64,000 nucleotides of DNA from Aerococcus christensenii (GTDB taxonomy: Bacteria > Bacillota > Bacilli > Lactobacillales > Aerococcaceae): the NCBI RefSeq assembly GCF_001543105.1, contig NZ_CP014159.1, forward strand, positions 1 through 64,000. Direction: 5' to 3'. A program made the translations under genes and the position numbers. The notes beneath the pieces are model-generated. The model saw only the letters and a program-made list of their open reading frames with translations. It made no database searches and was not told where the DNA came from. Positions 46,741-56,907 of the stretch are shown here, in pieces; position 1 is the first letter of the stretch, and each line of letters opens with the position of its first letter.

Positions 46741-47911
46741 AAAAATGAAGATTTAATAACTTTTTAGTTTCTTCGTACGCTTTATTGACTCGATTTTGCG
46801 TTTGACTATCTAATTTTCCGTAATACTTGCCGCCTTCTATCCAATCTTCTAGGACATAGGTTGAATAATCAAAAAGTCCAAAGCCATGTCCAGATTTTCC
46901 ATTTGGAACACGATTTACCCAAGTAGGATGAACCTTGGCTTGTGCAAGATAAGTGTGTGTGTTATCCTTCTTGATTGTCAAGTCTACTAAACATCCTCGC
47001 TCTGTCCACTTATTGTCTAAGGTTTCTATACGTTGATTAGAAATAAAATTCCCCATAGAATAAATAATGAACTTCTTCTCTCCATCTTTTTCAACCACTT
47101 CTGTCGGTTCAACCACATGAGGATGTCCCCCAATGACAAGATCTGCTCCCCATTCAATCATGCGATGATAGAGTGCCTTCTGTTCAGGTGTTGGTGACAA
47201 TTGATACTCCACTCCCATATGGGGCATAACTAAAATAATATCTGCCACTTTTTCAGCGTATTCAATTTCTTCTTTTATGCGGTTTTCATCCAAATCACTC
47301 ATATGTTTTTCATAGTCTTCTTGAGAAAGGTTTTGTTCCATCCCATTATATCCATAGGAATAATTCAAAAGAGCGATCTTAATCCCATTCACTTCTTTGA
47401 CTAATATATTTTCTTTGGCACGCGTCGGTTCTGTGTAAGCTCCTATCACGTACATTCCACGATCTTCAAAAGCTTTCTTTGTAGAATACACACCTGGTAA
47501 ATTCATATCTAAAATATGATTATTGGCAATAGCCATCACATCGTATCCCGTATCCTTAATGGCATCTGCCACCTCAATAGGCGCATTAAACAAAGGATAA
47601 CCCGCTAATTCTCTCTCTGGCGTAATTGTTCCTTCATAATCCGCAATAGCTAAGTCTGCCTGTTGGATCCAATCTTTCACATAGCGATAATTATTTCGAA
47701 AATCATAACTCCCATCGTCCTGCTTAGCAGACCAATAGACAATATCATGATAAAGTAAATCTCCATTAATCATCACACGGGCACTAGATTCTGCCTGTCT
47801 CTTTCCATTTTCTAAAGAAGGCCCTTTTCCTACCTTTACTAAAAGCAAAAGTAAAAGAACGACAGTTACTAAAAGAGCGAGTGTTAACTTTAAGTACCGT
47901 TTAATATTCAT
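46739..47911 (-). CDS. CapA-family metallophosphatase-like protein
   Basis: A 390-residue protein with an N-terminal membrane anchor (residues about 7-25) and an extracellular domain of the CapA/poly-gamma-glutamate synthesis family, a calcineurin-like metallophosphatase fold. Visible motifs are VMINGDLLYHD, LAIADYEGTI, AIANNHILDM, MPHMGVEY, VIGGHPHVVEPTEV and YSMGNFISNQ, covering the metal ligands. The family is linked to capsule or wall polymer handling, but no capB or capC genes are nearby. Monocistronic with GAGGAG upstream. Confidence 0.88.
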   Translation of the reverse strand: MNIKRYLKLTLALLVTVVLLLLLLVKVGKGPSLENGKRQAESSARVMINGDLLYHDIVYWSAKQDDGSYDFRNNYRYVKDWIQQADLAIADYEGTITPERELAGYPLFNAPIEVADAIKDTGYDVMAIANNHILDMNLPGVYSTKKAFEDRGMYVIGAYTEPTRAKENILVKEVNGIKIALLNYSYGYNGMEQNLSQEDYEKHMSDLDENRIKEEIEYAEKVADIILVMPHMGVEYQLSPTPEQKALYHRMIEWGADLVIGGHPHVVEPTEVVEKDGEKKFIIYSMGNFISNQRIETLDNKWTERGCLVDLTIKKDNTHTYLAQAKVHPTWVNRVPNGKSGHGFGLFDYSTYVLEDWIEGGKYYGKLDSQTQNRVNKAYEETKKLLNLHF

Positions 47912-47983
47912 ACGATCTCCTCTTCTTTATTTGAATGTATGTGAGCGACTAAAAACTATTTTTGACTTTATATAATTATTCGA

Positions 47984-50900
47984 TTAGGAATTGGAAAGAT
48001 CCAAAATGAAGCGAAGATCATCAATACTCAAATGAGAAGCTTGACCCATTTCTTCTTCATTAAAGAGCTCATCAAATAGCTGACGTTTTTCTTCTTGGAG
48101 TTCTGCAATTCTTTCCTCAATCGTTCCCTCTGTAATCAACCGATAAACTTGCACATCTTTGGTTTGACCAATTCTATGCGCCCGTCCAATCGCTTGTTCT
48201 TCTACCGAAGGATTCCACCAAAGGTCATAAAGAAAGACAGTATCTGCTCCAGTAAGATTAATCCCAACTCCCCCTGCACGTAAAGAGATCAAGAAAACAG
48301 AACCTTCTCCATTATTAAAGGCCGTCACTTGACGTTGACGTTCTTTCTTTTTCGTTTTTCCTTCAATAATAAAGCTAGAAATTCCCTGTTCATCTAAGTA
48401 TTTCTTAATGATTGAGAGCATCGAAGTGAACTGAGAAAACACTAATACTCGCCGTTTATTATCCAAAGCATTTTCAAGTAACTGTTTAAAATACTCAAAC
48501 TTACCTGATTTCCCTTGGTAGTCTTCCTTAATTAAAGCCGGATGACAACAGATCTGCCGTAGCCGTGTAATAGCTGAAAGCATTTCTAAATGTAAGTTTT
48601 TCTTAGAACCAGCATCTCCATTCAAACGCTCCTGTATATCTTTAAGATAAGCCAAATAAATCGCCTTTTGATCCGTTTCAAGGCTTGCCAATTGATTATG
48701 AACAGATTTATTAGGCAATTCCAACGCCACTTCTTCCTTTGTTCTTCTTAAAACAAAAGGACTGACCAAAGTACGTATCGTAGCGACAGGTAAATTCTGG
48801 AAATCCCGTTTGGATGGCAAAAGTCCTGGCAAAATCATCTGCATTAAAGCCCAAAATTCACTCAAATTATTCTCTAGAGGCGTTCCGGATAAGCCGATTC
48901 GCATACCTGCTGACTGCTCTGCCATCGTTTGATAGAGAATAGTTTGTTCATTTTTCAAGGCCTGTGCTTCATCCAATATCAAGATATCAAAGAAATCCTT
49001 TTGGTAGGCTTCACAGTCATTGCGGTAAGAATAATACGAAGAAATCCAAATGGAATGAGGATGTTCCTGGCGTATCTTTTCTCTTTCTTCGGCATTGCCA
49101 TCAATCACTATTGCTGGAAGCGTTGGGGCGAAGCGATGAAATTCACTTCTCCAATTATAAATAACCGATGCTGGCGCTAAAATTAAGACCTTAGCTTCGG
49201 GTAACTGATCATAATAATCCGCCAAAAATCCAATAGCTTGGACCGTCTTCCCTAGTCCCATCTCATCTGCCAATAGTCCGCCGAGATTATATTTAGATAG
49301 TTGATTGAGCCATTGGACAGCATAGGATTGATAATCTGCTAATTCTGCCTTTAATTGAGGACTGGTCTGATAATCTGACCGATTAGGATGAATGATATCC
49401 TCATAAAATTGTTCAAAATCAACCGTTTGGCCTAAGGCATCTGCAAATTTTAAGGCTTGATAGGCTGGTAAACTAGCGCCATTTTTAAATGATTTCATAT
49501 GTTGACGCAATTGCTTCAACATCGTATTTTGTTGAGGTGTGATAATGTTCTTTAAATTAATAATTTTCCCGTCATCTAATTGAACATAGGATTGATCCTT
49601 ACTAATGGCTTGAAGAATCTGATTCACTTGCTCATCATTAACATCATCCATAGTAAAAGCAATTTTTAATAATCGATGACCAGGATTAGGCTCTACTTGC
49701 ATCTTAAATTGAGATGATTTATCTTGCCAATGGGACAAGGCCTTACTATAAGTAACCTGCCACTCGTCAGGAATCAAATTCAATAAATGATCTAACCCTA
49801 ACATGGTCTCATTAAAATCACTAAATCGCCGACTAAACTGAAGACCCTTACGATTAAAACCTAATTTTTCTAAGAAATGAGCTGCGTATTCTTCTGAAAA
49901 CAAATCTCTTAAAATAATGCCATCACTCGGCTCATGCGTCTTCTTTGCTTGCTGTGTCAAACAATATTCCCCATAATGATAAATAAAGGTCACTAATAGT
50001 TTCTCTTGTTTAACATCAATCACAGCTTCCAGATTCAAAGGTCCCATGCCATCTGCAAATTTCAACAAAACAACATTATTAATCAGGCCATGTGCCAAAA
50101 TTTGATAACCAAAATAAGAAATAAACTCTTGAGTTTCTTTCTCTGTCATAAGCCATTTATAATTATGATCAGCAAAAAGAATCTGCAAGGCCTGTAAATC
50201 TTCAAAATACTGAATCGAGGCATGTACCCGATAAAAATCTTTTCCATCATAAATTAATTGATAATGTTTGTATAAACGCATGAGAGGATTCATAATCACT
50301 AAAAAAGAATCTCCCTCTTTCTGTAATTCCAGAAGAACTGGACGCCCCTTTGTTTTTAATTCAGGGGTGACCGGCTGCTCATCCAACATAAATACCACTT
50401 GTGAGGTTTCTGTTTCAGGATAGAGCGTCAAGATTTCTCGTAAATGTACCGCATCCAAATAAAATCTTTGACTATTCTGATGGGATAAAGGAATGTTCAT
50501 TCCCTCTGTTATACTCTGGCTTGAAAGGTGATAAGCAGATTCTAACTGCTTCAAAACTTCATAAACCTTCTCTTCAAAAGCCGTTTTTATCAACCATACC
50601 CGTTGATCATGGCGCGAAGATAAGTGATAAGCTTCTTCTTCTCCAAATTTTTGGAAGAAATCCGACAAATCTTGAACATAGTAACAGTGATCAAATCCTA
50701 ATTTGATTCTCAAATAAAATAACCGCTCGTTCGTTAATTGAAAGGGATACACGGTCTCTTCATGCAGTTCAAAAATGACCTTTAACTGCTCCACTTCAGC
50801 CAAATTATTTATCGATTCATGTCGACAAATCCGGTGACGATAATTTTCAAGCAAGCCTTGAATAGAAGGATGTTGATCCATAATATTATCCGGGTAGCAA

Positions 50901-51187
50901 AATAATGGATGCTTGGAATATTTCATTGAACGAACAACTTCATGATCCTTCAGAAAAAGTTCAACCGCCGTTGTATGAGGGCAATAGGATTTTTGTTGCC
51001 AAATCGGGCAATGACAGATATCCTCTTCTTTTCCTGTTCCATCCAAAATGACTTCATATTTCTTGTCATCTATCACTTCACTTCGCCAAATATGCTTATC
51101 TTCATTTGGAATAACCTTTAACACGCGCCCTTGATCCACGAGTTCACGTGCTTCCATGATCATTTTATTTGGTATACTCCAACGCAT
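47984..51187 (-). CDS. SNF2-family helicase with SWIM zinc finger
   Basis: A 1,067-residue DNA-dependent ATPase of the Swi2/Snf2 family. The N-terminal region has a SWIM zinc finger (CHCPIWQQKSYCPH, about residues 55-70). The middle holds an SNF2-associated region, and the C-terminal half the helicase motifs LLADEMGLGKTVQAIGFLA (Walker A), LILDEAQ (Walker B), GLSGTPLENNLSEFW and QAIGRAHRIGQTKDVQVYR (motif VI). All motifs look intact. Bacterial proteins of this type are common in Firmicutes and probably act on protein-DNA complexes or stalled RNA polymerase; the exact role here is unknown. The start at 51187 is chosen over a GTG four codons earlier. Confidence 0.9.
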   Translation of the reverse strand: MRWSIPNKMIMEARELVDQGRVLKVIPNEDKHIWRSEVIDDKKYEVILDGTGKEEDICHCPIWQQKSYCPHTTAVELFLKDHEVVRSMKYSKHPLFCYPDNIMDQHPSIQGLLENYRHRICRHESINNLAEVEQLKVIFELHEETVYPFQLTNERLFYLRIKLGFDHCYYVQDLSDFFQKFGEEEAYHLSSRHDQRVWLIKTAFEEKVYEVLKQLESAYHLSSQSITEGMNIPLSHQNSQRFYLDAVHLREILTLYPETETSQVVFMLDEQPVTPELKTKGRPVLLELQKEGDSFLVIMNPLMRLYKHYQLIYDGKDFYRVHASIQYFEDLQALQILFADHNYKWLMTEKETQEFISYFGYQILAHGLINNVVLLKFADGMGPLNLEAVIDVKQEKLLVTFIYHYGEYCLTQQAKKTHEPSDGIILRDLFSEEYAAHFLEKLGFNRKGLQFSRRFSDFNETMLGLDHLLNLIPDEWQVTYSKALSHWQDKSSQFKMQVEPNPGHRLLKIAFTMDDVNDEQVNQILQAISKDQSYVQLDDGKIINLKNIITPQQNTMLKQLRQHMKSFKNGASLPAYQALKFADALGQTVDFEQFYEDIIHPNRSDYQTSPQLKAELADYQSYAVQWLNQLSKYNLGGLLADEMGLGKTVQAIGFLADYYDQLPEAKVLILAPASVIYNWRSEFHRFAPTLPAIVIDGNAEEREKIRQEHPHSIWISSYYSYRNDCEAYQKDFFDILILDEAQALKNEQTILYQTMAEQSAGMRIGLSGTPLENNLSEFWALMQMILPGLLPSKRDFQNLPVATIRTLVSPFVLRRTKEEVALELPNKSVHNQLASLETDQKAIYLAYLKDIQERLNGDAGSKKNLHLEMLSAITRLRQICCHPALIKEDYQGKSGKFEYFKQLLENALDNKRRVLVFSQFTSMLSIIKKYLDEQGISSFIIEGKTKKKERQRQVTAFNNGEGSVFLISLRAGGVGINLTGADTVFLYDLWWNPSVEEQAIGRAHRIGQTKDVQVYRLITEGTIEERIAELQEEKRQLFDELFNEEEMGQASHLSIDDLRFILDLSNS

Positions 51188-51294
51188 GTCTTCACCCACT
51201 TATTTCTTCATAATTTATCCTTTAATTATACGGCAAATTTTAGCTTTCGTCCATGTCCCTACTTTTTACTTCTATCTCTTCTTTTTTACTTTTT

Positions 51295-52542
51295 TTATTG
51301 GAGAAAAGACCCGTTTTCAAGCAAGATGGCAATGCCTTGTCCGCCTCCAATACAAGCAGAAGCTAATCCAAACCGTTTCTCTGGATGATTTTTAAATTCA
51401 TAGACCAAGCTCGTGATCAAACGCGCTCCCGACATGCCCAAAGGATGTCCTAAAGCAATCGCTCCTCCATTTGGATTAAAGTGTTTTTTATAATAGTCTC
51501 CTTCTTCTTCAATTCCTAATTCAATCAAGCAGCCAATCGTTTGGGAAGCAAATGCCTCATTAATTTCAAGGATATCAATATCATTTTCCAAAGTCATCTG
51601 CTGTCTTTCCAATAAACGGCGAATGGCAAAAACAGGTCCTAATCCCATATAAGCCGGATCACACCCTGTAATTTCAAAATCCACCACCCGAGCCATGAGA
51701 GGATAACTTTTTTCCTTAGCATAAGAAACTGTTGTAAACAATTCAAAACAAGCCCCATCATTCATTCCGGAAGCATTGCCTGCAGTGACAATTCCATTTT
51801 CTTCAAAGGCAGACTTTAGCCGAGAGAGAGCCTCTAAAGTCGTATCTGGTCGTGGATGGCCATCGGTATCAACTATTGTAACCTTTCCCTTTTTCCCAGT
51901 CACTTCAACCGGTACAATTTCCTCAGCCAACCGTCCACTACTCATAGCTTGGGCAGCTTTGCGTTGAGAATGAAGGGCAAAAAGATCCGCTCTTTGCCTT
52001 GTAATTCCATAGCGACGCGCTACATTCTCAGCAGTATTCCCCATATGTGGGATATCCAAGTCTCTCCCTGACGCTGAAGCAAGCCCTGCTAATTGAGAAT
52101 CAATGAGAGACTGGTCTCCCATTCTAAAGCCTTCATATCGCACACTTTCAGGCAAATAATAAGGCGCCCGCGATAAAGATTCAACGCCTCCCGCAGCAAC
52201 AACCTTTTTATCTGAGAAAAGCAATGAAAAACAAGCAGAAACTGCCGATTGCATGCCAGATCCACAGATGCGATTCACTGTCATCCCTGTTGAAGTCACC
52301 GGTAGCCCAACATTAAGGCCGATAATTCGCCCTAAGTTATTGCTAGTTTGGGATCCTATCACATTACCAACAATAACTTCCTCTATTTCGTCCTTTGAAA
52401 CCCCGGATCGTTCAATGGCGCCTTGGAGACTGATCTCCCCCAATCGCTCAACAGGGACCGTCTTCAAATCGCCTAAATAAGCACCTATTGGAGTCCTAGC
52501 TGCTCCAATAATAACAATTTCTTCTTCTCGCTGTTTCAGCAT
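51295..52542 (-). CDS. Acetyl-CoA acetyltransferase (thiolase)
   Basis: A 415-residue class II thiolase that condenses two acetyl-CoA or cleaves acetoacetyl-CoA. The acylated cysteine is in VNRICGSGMQSAVSA (about residue 92), and the other catalytic motifs NEAFA, GGAIALGHPLGMSGAR and ACIGGGQG are present. ATG follows AGGAGG. It lies downstream of the CoA-transferase in the same direction but behind a terminator, so it may be expressed separately. With the CoA-transferase it could turn acetoacetate into acetyl-CoA. Confidence 0.92.
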   Translation of the reverse strand: MLKQREEEIVIIGAARTPIGAYLGDLKTVPVERLGEISLQGAIERSGVSKDEIEEVIVGNVIGSQTSNNLGRIIGLNVGLPVTSTGMTVNRICGSGMQSAVSACFSLLFSDKKVVAAGGVESLSRAPYYLPESVRYEGFRMGDQSLIDSQLAGLASASGRDLDIPHMGNTAENVARRYGITRQRADLFALHSQRKAAQAMSSGRLAEEIVPVEVTGKKGKVTIVDTDGHPRPDTTLEALSRLKSAFEENGIVTAGNASGMNDGACFELFTTVSYAKEKSYPLMARVVDFEITGCDPAYMGLGPVFAIRRLLERQQMTLENDIDILEINEAFASQTIGCLIELGIEEEGDYYKKHFNPNGGAIALGHPLGMSGARLITSLVYEFKNHPEKRFGLASACIGGGQGIAILLENGSFLQ

Positions 52543-52603
52543 CTCTCATCCTCCTAATTTTTTATAATTCTTCCCAAGAAGTCAATTATACAGGAGTTAA
52601 AGG

Positions 52604-52641
52604 AAAAAGGGGACAACAAAGTCAAATTTGTTGTCCCCTTA
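52604..52641 (-). terminator. Terminator of the CoA-transferase operon
   Basis: On the minus strand AAGGGGACAACAAA pairs with TTTGTTGTCCCCTTTTT. Confidence 0.85.
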
Positions 52642-52675
52642 AAGGAAATGTTAGTCTATTTTATAGAAATATTTC

Positions 52676-54250
52676 TTATTTTTTAGCATCAAGATACGCT
52701 TTTAAGCCGCCCCATTCTTCTTGGAAGAGACCAGCATCCATCGTCTTCAAATCTTCTGCAATTTCTGGTTCGAAGTCCATCTTATCTAAGACATCTCCTT
52801 TGAGATCAATACCAGGTGCGATTTCAATCAAACGAACCTTGCCTTCATGAAGATCAAAGACGGCGCGTTCTGTTACATAAAGAACATGTTGGTCATTTTC
52901 AGCCGCATATTTTCCAGAGAAGGAAACTTGTTCGACTTCTTTCACAAATTTTGGACCACGTCCTTGATTATCAATGACTAATTTGCCATCTTCAACGTGA
53001 GCTTTGCCCCCAACAGTAAAGGTTCCCACAAAGACTAAGTTTTTCGTATTTTGAGAAATATTGACAAATCCACCTGGTCCTGGAACTTTAGGGCCAAACT
53101 TAGTAACATTGTTATTCCCATATTGGTCAATTTGGCCAATACCAAGAACAGATAAGCCTAAGCCACCACCATCATAAAAGTCAAATTGGTTAGCCATTGG
53201 AAGAACAGCTTCCGCGTTAAGAGAAGAACCGAAGTCTAAACCACCTGCAGGGTTCCCTCCCCAAACGCCTAACTCTAAAGTTGTTACATATTCATCTGAA
53301 ACGCCTTCTTCAGCAGCGACATGAGCAACCATATCAGGGATACCGATTCCCAAATTGATCACTGAGTTTGGTAATAATTCCATAGCTGCACGACGGCCGA
53401 TGACTTTCTTAGCAGATAATTTAACTGGGCCTTTGTTTCCTACTGGGACATGAATCTTATTCGCGAATTCTGCCTTATAATAAGTTCCCATAGTTTGGAA
53501 GTGATGTTCTTCTTCTTCACAAACTTCTAAGTAGTCAATTAAACCACATGGAACAAGAACTGCTTTAGGATCGAGGGTATTATTTTCAACAACCGCTTTG
53601 ACTTGAGCAACCACTATCCCACCTTTACGTTTAGTAGCAAGTGCTAATTCCAATTGCTCTAAGATGCCAATTTCATCTTCAACGGTTAAGTTTCCTTTTT
53701 GATCAGCATAAGTTCCGCGGATGAAGGCCACATCAATATCTAAATCAGGATATTGCAACCATTCTTCTCCGTTTACTTCAACTAACTCTACAAGATCTTC
53801 ATTGGTGCAGGCTGTTGCACGAGCGCCTTCTAATCTTGGATCAACATAGGTTTGTAACCCTACTTTTGTCAAATAAGGTTTGTGGCTTCCAATTGCCCGA
53901 TAAAGTTGTGTGAAGACCCCTTGAGGGAAGAGATAAGCTTCTACTTCATTGTTAACAACTTTTTCAACCATTTTTGGTGAAGACCCAACGTGACCAGCAA
54001 TCACACGTTTTACTAATCCATCGGCTACTAAATGGTCAGCCCCACGGCCAGGTTGGTTGTTACCAATCCCACTTGACCATACAGCGGTAATGTTTTGAGG
54101 ATGGCCTTCTTCAGCATATCTTTCTTCTAATGCCGCTAAGAGGTCTTCAGGTAAGCCGCTTAGTCCAAAGGTAGACATAGCAAGTGTTGCATTGTCTTTC
54201 ACTAATTCAGCTGCTTCACGTCTTGTGATAACCTTTTTATTTTTACCCAT
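52676..54250 (-). CDS. Family I acyl-CoA:acetate/3-ketoacid CoA-transferase
   Basis: A 524-residue fused alpha/beta CoA-transferase, close in layout to propionate and acetoacetate CoA-transferases. The first half has GLPEDLLAALEERY and the oxyanion-type GHVGSSPKM. The second half has NLGIGIPDMVA and the catalytic glutamate in TTLELGVWGG (about residue 325). It would move CoA between acetyl-CoA and a short-chain acid. It begins 26 bp after the GntP permease and shares its transcript, so the permease probably brings in its acid substrate. Confidence 0.9.
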   Translation of the reverse strand: MGKNKKVITRREAAELVKDNATLAMSTFGLSGLPEDLLAALEERYAEEGHPQNITAVWSSGIGNNQPGRGADHLVADGLVKRVIAGHVGSSPKMVEKVVNNEVEAYLFPQGVFTQLYRAIGSHKPYLTKVGLQTYVDPRLEGARATACTNEDLVELVEVNGEEWLQYPDLDIDVAFIRGTYADQKGNLTVEDEIGILEQLELALATKRKGGIVVAQVKAVVENNTLDPKAVLVPCGLIDYLEVCEEEEHHFQTMGTYYKAEFANKIHVPVGNKGPVKLSAKKVIGRRAAMELLPNSVINLGIGIPDMVAHVAAEEGVSDEYVTTLELGVWGGNPAGGLDFGSSLNAEAVLPMANQFDFYDGGGLGLSVLGIGQIDQYGNNNVTKFGPKVPGPGGFVNISQNTKNLVFVGTFTVGGKAHVEDGKLVIDNQGRGPKFVKEVEQVSFSGKYAAENDQHVLYVTERAVFDLHEGKVRLIEIAPGIDLKGDVLDKMDFEPEIAEDLKTMDAGLFQEEWGGLKAYLDAKK

Positions 54251-54276
54251 AACAATTCTCCTTTTTAATTAATTTT

Positions 54277-55617
54277 TTAATATAACACGGTTGAAGCTAA
54301 CAACATGACAATTAAGGCCACTAAGTGACCACCATTGACAATAACAAATTGATGCCAGAAAGCATTCTTCAAGTTTAAACCTGTAATGTTATTGAAGGTA
54401 ATCGTCACCCCAGAATGTGGAACAACGGTAATAACAGCAGAAGCTACACATGCTACCCGGTGAATCAATTCAGCAGGTACCCCCATATCGAGGTAAGATT
54501 GTGCAAAATTTTGCATCACAATTCCCAAAGTTCCAGAAGAAGATCCTGTAATACCACCTAATAGGGCAGTAGCTACAGATAACCCAATAAGTGGACTTCC
54601 TGGAATAGCCATAATTGCTTCTTTAATAATTCCAAATCCAGGAGCTGCGGTTAACACAGATCCGAAGGCTACAGAACTAGAAGTTGCAAAGGCTGAAGGA
54701 ACAGCTCCATTAGCCCCTAGGTTAAGCAAAGTCATTTGATTTGAAAGATATTTACGATATAAAATAGCACTTAATAAAATTCCGACCGTCAATGCCACTA
54801 AGATAATGTTTGGCACTTTCGCAAAGGTTAAAATAATTCCAACTAAAACAATAAGTGGTAAGATCGCTAATAAAATAGGTGGATAATTGCCGTCTTCTTC
54901 TTTTGCCTCTTCTTCTACTGCTTTTTCCCCTTCTCCAAGGTAGGAGTAGAAATCTTCTCCTTTAGCAATAGAACGGTTAAGTTGAATTCTCAAATAAAAT
55001 AAACCAAACACTAACAAAGTAATGATACCTACTAAACTAAGAAGAGGAGCCGCTGTTAAACTCGTCCCTAAGTAAGTTGTAGGTACAGCATTTTGAACGG
55101 AAGGTGTTCCTGGTATCATTGACATGGTCACTGTTGCCATCCCTAAGAAGAGTGGAATAGGTAAGAGTGCCCAATTCACATCCAACTTTTTAAAGATAGG
55201 ACGTGCCAAAGGAACTAAGGCAAACATAACGACAAAGAGAGAAATTCCTCCATAAGTTAACAAGCCCGCAATGCCTGCAAATGCCACTAAGACTAAATAA
55301 GGATTTTCCAGACCGACTTTATCTAACACCCAGTTAGCAATAGATACGGTTGCGCGACTTTTTTCCATGTACTGTGCAAGTACCGCCCCTAATAAGAAGA
55401 TTGCAAAATTCTTAATCAAAAAGCCTGCTAATCCTGTCATATAAGACGGAGATTTTCCAATTAATGCTGGGATAATATCCATTTGGTTAGTCAAAATAAC
55501 AATCAAAGTAGCCAATGGAGCGGCAATAACAATATTTAACCCCTTCACTGACAAATAAATAATTGCAATAATTCCTAATGCAATTCCGATAACTCCTAGC
55601 GTCCCCATACTCATCAT
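54277..55617 (-). CDS. GntP-family permease
   Basis: A 446-residue membrane protein with about 12 segments, of the gluconate:H+ symporter family. The GGITGSSSGTLGI and IPGTPSVQN stretches are typical. A charged cytoplasmic loop (EEEAKEEDGN, about residue 240) separates two halves. Family members also carry hydroxybutyrate and similar acids. The operon partner is a CoA-transferase and no sugar-acid kinase is present, so a short-chain or keto acid is a better guess than gluconate. AAGGAG precedes ATG. Confidence 0.85.
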   Translation of the reverse strand: MMSMGTLGVIGIALGIIAIIYLSVKGLNIVIAAPLATLIVILTNQMDIIPALIGKSPSYMTGLAGFLIKNFAIFLLGAVLAQYMEKSRATVSIANWVLDKVGLENPYLVLVAFAGIAGLLTYGGISLFVVMFALVPLARPIFKKLDVNWALLPIPLFLGMATVTMSMIPGTPSVQNAVPTTYLGTSLTAAPLLSLVGIITLLVFGLFYLRIQLNRSIAKGEDFYSYLGEGEKAVEEEAKEEDGNYPPILLAILPLIVLVGIILTFAKVPNIILVALTVGILLSAILYRKYLSNQMTLLNLGANGAVPSAFATSSSVAFGSVLTAAPGFGIIKEAIMAIPGSPLIGLSVATALLGGITGSSSGTLGIVMQNFAQSYLDMGVPAELIHRVACVASAVITVVPHSGVTITFNNITGLNLKNAFWHQFVIVNGGHLVALIVMLLASTVLY

Positions 55618-55746
55618 AATTCTTCTCCTTAAAAATAATATTTAATATACAAAGCCAATCCCCTATTCCTTATAGATGATGCTTCACTCCTATAAAATCT
55701 TTCAACCTTCAGTCACTTTTCTTATCTCACTCACCAGAAACAAATA

Positions 55747-55807
55747 TGGCCTAGAAAATGGCAATAACAAGAGTAAAATGTTTAAAACATTCTTAATTTC
55801 TAGGCCA
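55747..55807. promoter_or_regulatory. Large dyad between the GntP operon and the divergent lysR
   Basis: TGGCCTAGAAA (55747-55757) and TTTCTAGGCCA (55797-55807) are perfect 11-bp inverted arms. Between them, AATGTTT (55777-55783) and AAACATT (55785-55791) form a second dyad. No T run follows on either strand, so a terminator is unlikely; a binding region for the LysR regulator or a regulatory RNA hairpin in the GntP leader fits the position. The rest of the 336-bp region shows no gene. Confidence 0.5.
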
Positions 55808-55953
55808 ATTTCTTCCTAGGAGTAATCCCTTTCACTCAGTTCATAATGTTCTCCTAAATCACTCTTTTCTATAACTAAAAAGTTAGTCAATAGAAAAAGA
55901 AACAATATTGTGGTAAAATTAAAGTCTCAAGATTATTCTTTAGGAGGCTTACC

Positions 55954-56904
55954 ATGTCAAATATTACACCCCTTGTTTTAATGGAAACCATCGTATCAGA
56001 AGGTAATATTACAGCTGCGGCTGAAAAGCTTTACGTTTCACAACCTTACTTGAGCAAAATGCTCTCTCGTTTAGAAAGTAAATACGGTTTAATTTTTTTC
56101 CAACGTCTTCCAAGATCTGTTCAAATCACTTACGCAGGTGAACAATTTCTAAAGCATCTTCGCAAAATCAATGATATCGAAGAAGATATGGTGAACGAAT
56201 TTGATAAAATCGCTAACCACAAGAAAGGAAAGATTAAACTGGGAATTAACCCTGCTCTAGGTTCTTCTATCCTTCCTCTTATCATTCCTCCCTTTTTGAA
56301 AAAATATCCAGATATTCTTTTCGAATTCTATGAAGATGATGCAGATTCTATTGATCATTTGATTGAAAATCATGTGATTGATCTTTCGTTTGGTATGGCT
56401 CCTATTGACAGAACTGATCTTTTTCATCATTACATCTATACCGATGAAATGCATCTCATCATTCCTGATACTAATCCCCTTTATAATCGTAAATACGGTG
56501 CCTACACGACTATGTTTCCTTATGAGTTAGATGTCCTTAATAATCTCCCCCTCGTCCTTCTCCCAAATAAATACGGGATTCGCCGATTGATTGATATTTT
56601 CTTTGCCCGGAAGCATCTCTCTCAAAAAGTTATTTTAGAACCTGAAACTATTTATTCTGCTGTTGGACTTGCTAGAAAAGGACTAGGTGCGACTTTCGTT
56701 CCAGTAACCGGTATGCATTGGCCAAGTTTTAACCGATGCAATGTCTTTACCTTTAATAGTGATATCTTCAAATGTGATTATGTCTTCACGATTCGAAAAG
56801 ACCACGTTCTCTCTCCAACACTTCAAGAATTTATTAGTGATTCCACTCGAATCTTATCCGAACTTTCGAAAGATTTTAGATTTAATATTAAAAGTAATCA
56901 TTAA
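55954..56904 (+). CDS. LysR-family regulator, divergent from GntP/CoA-transferase
   Basis: A 316-residue protein with an N-terminal winged helix-turn-helix (NITAAAEKLYVSQPYLSKML, residues about 18-37) and a C-terminal effector-binding domain (GKIKLGINPALGSSILPLII). AGGAGG lies before ATG. Divergent from the GntP-CoA-transferase operon and convergent with the crotonase, it is the likely controller of the acid-utilisation genes. The effector is unknown. Confidence 0.88.
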   Translation: MSNITPLVLMETIVSEGNITAAAEKLYVSQPYLSKMLSRLESKYGLIFFQRLPRSVQITYAGEQFLKHLRKINDIEEDMVNEFDKIANHKKGKIKLGINPALGSSILPLIIPPFLKKYPDILFEFYEDDADSIDHLIENHVIDLSFGMAPIDRTDLFHHYIYTDEMHLIIPDTNPLYNRKYGAYTTMFPYELDVLNNLPLVLLPNKYGIRRLIDIFFARKHLSQKVILEPETIYSAVGLARKGLGATFVPVTGMHWPSFNRCNVFTFNSDIFKCDYVFTIRKDHVLSPTLQEFISDSTRILSELSKDFRFNIKSNH

Positions 56905-56907
56905 AAA

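Noticed and set aside
47984..51187. SNF2 helicase as part of a phage-defence island
   Set aside because: No nuclease, methylase or other defence gene is adjacent, and SWIM-SNF2 proteins are common chromosomal genes in Firmicutes.
52253..52480. Plus-strand frame inside the thiolase
   Set aside because: An antisense shadow of a well-conserved enzyme gene, without a ribosome binding site.
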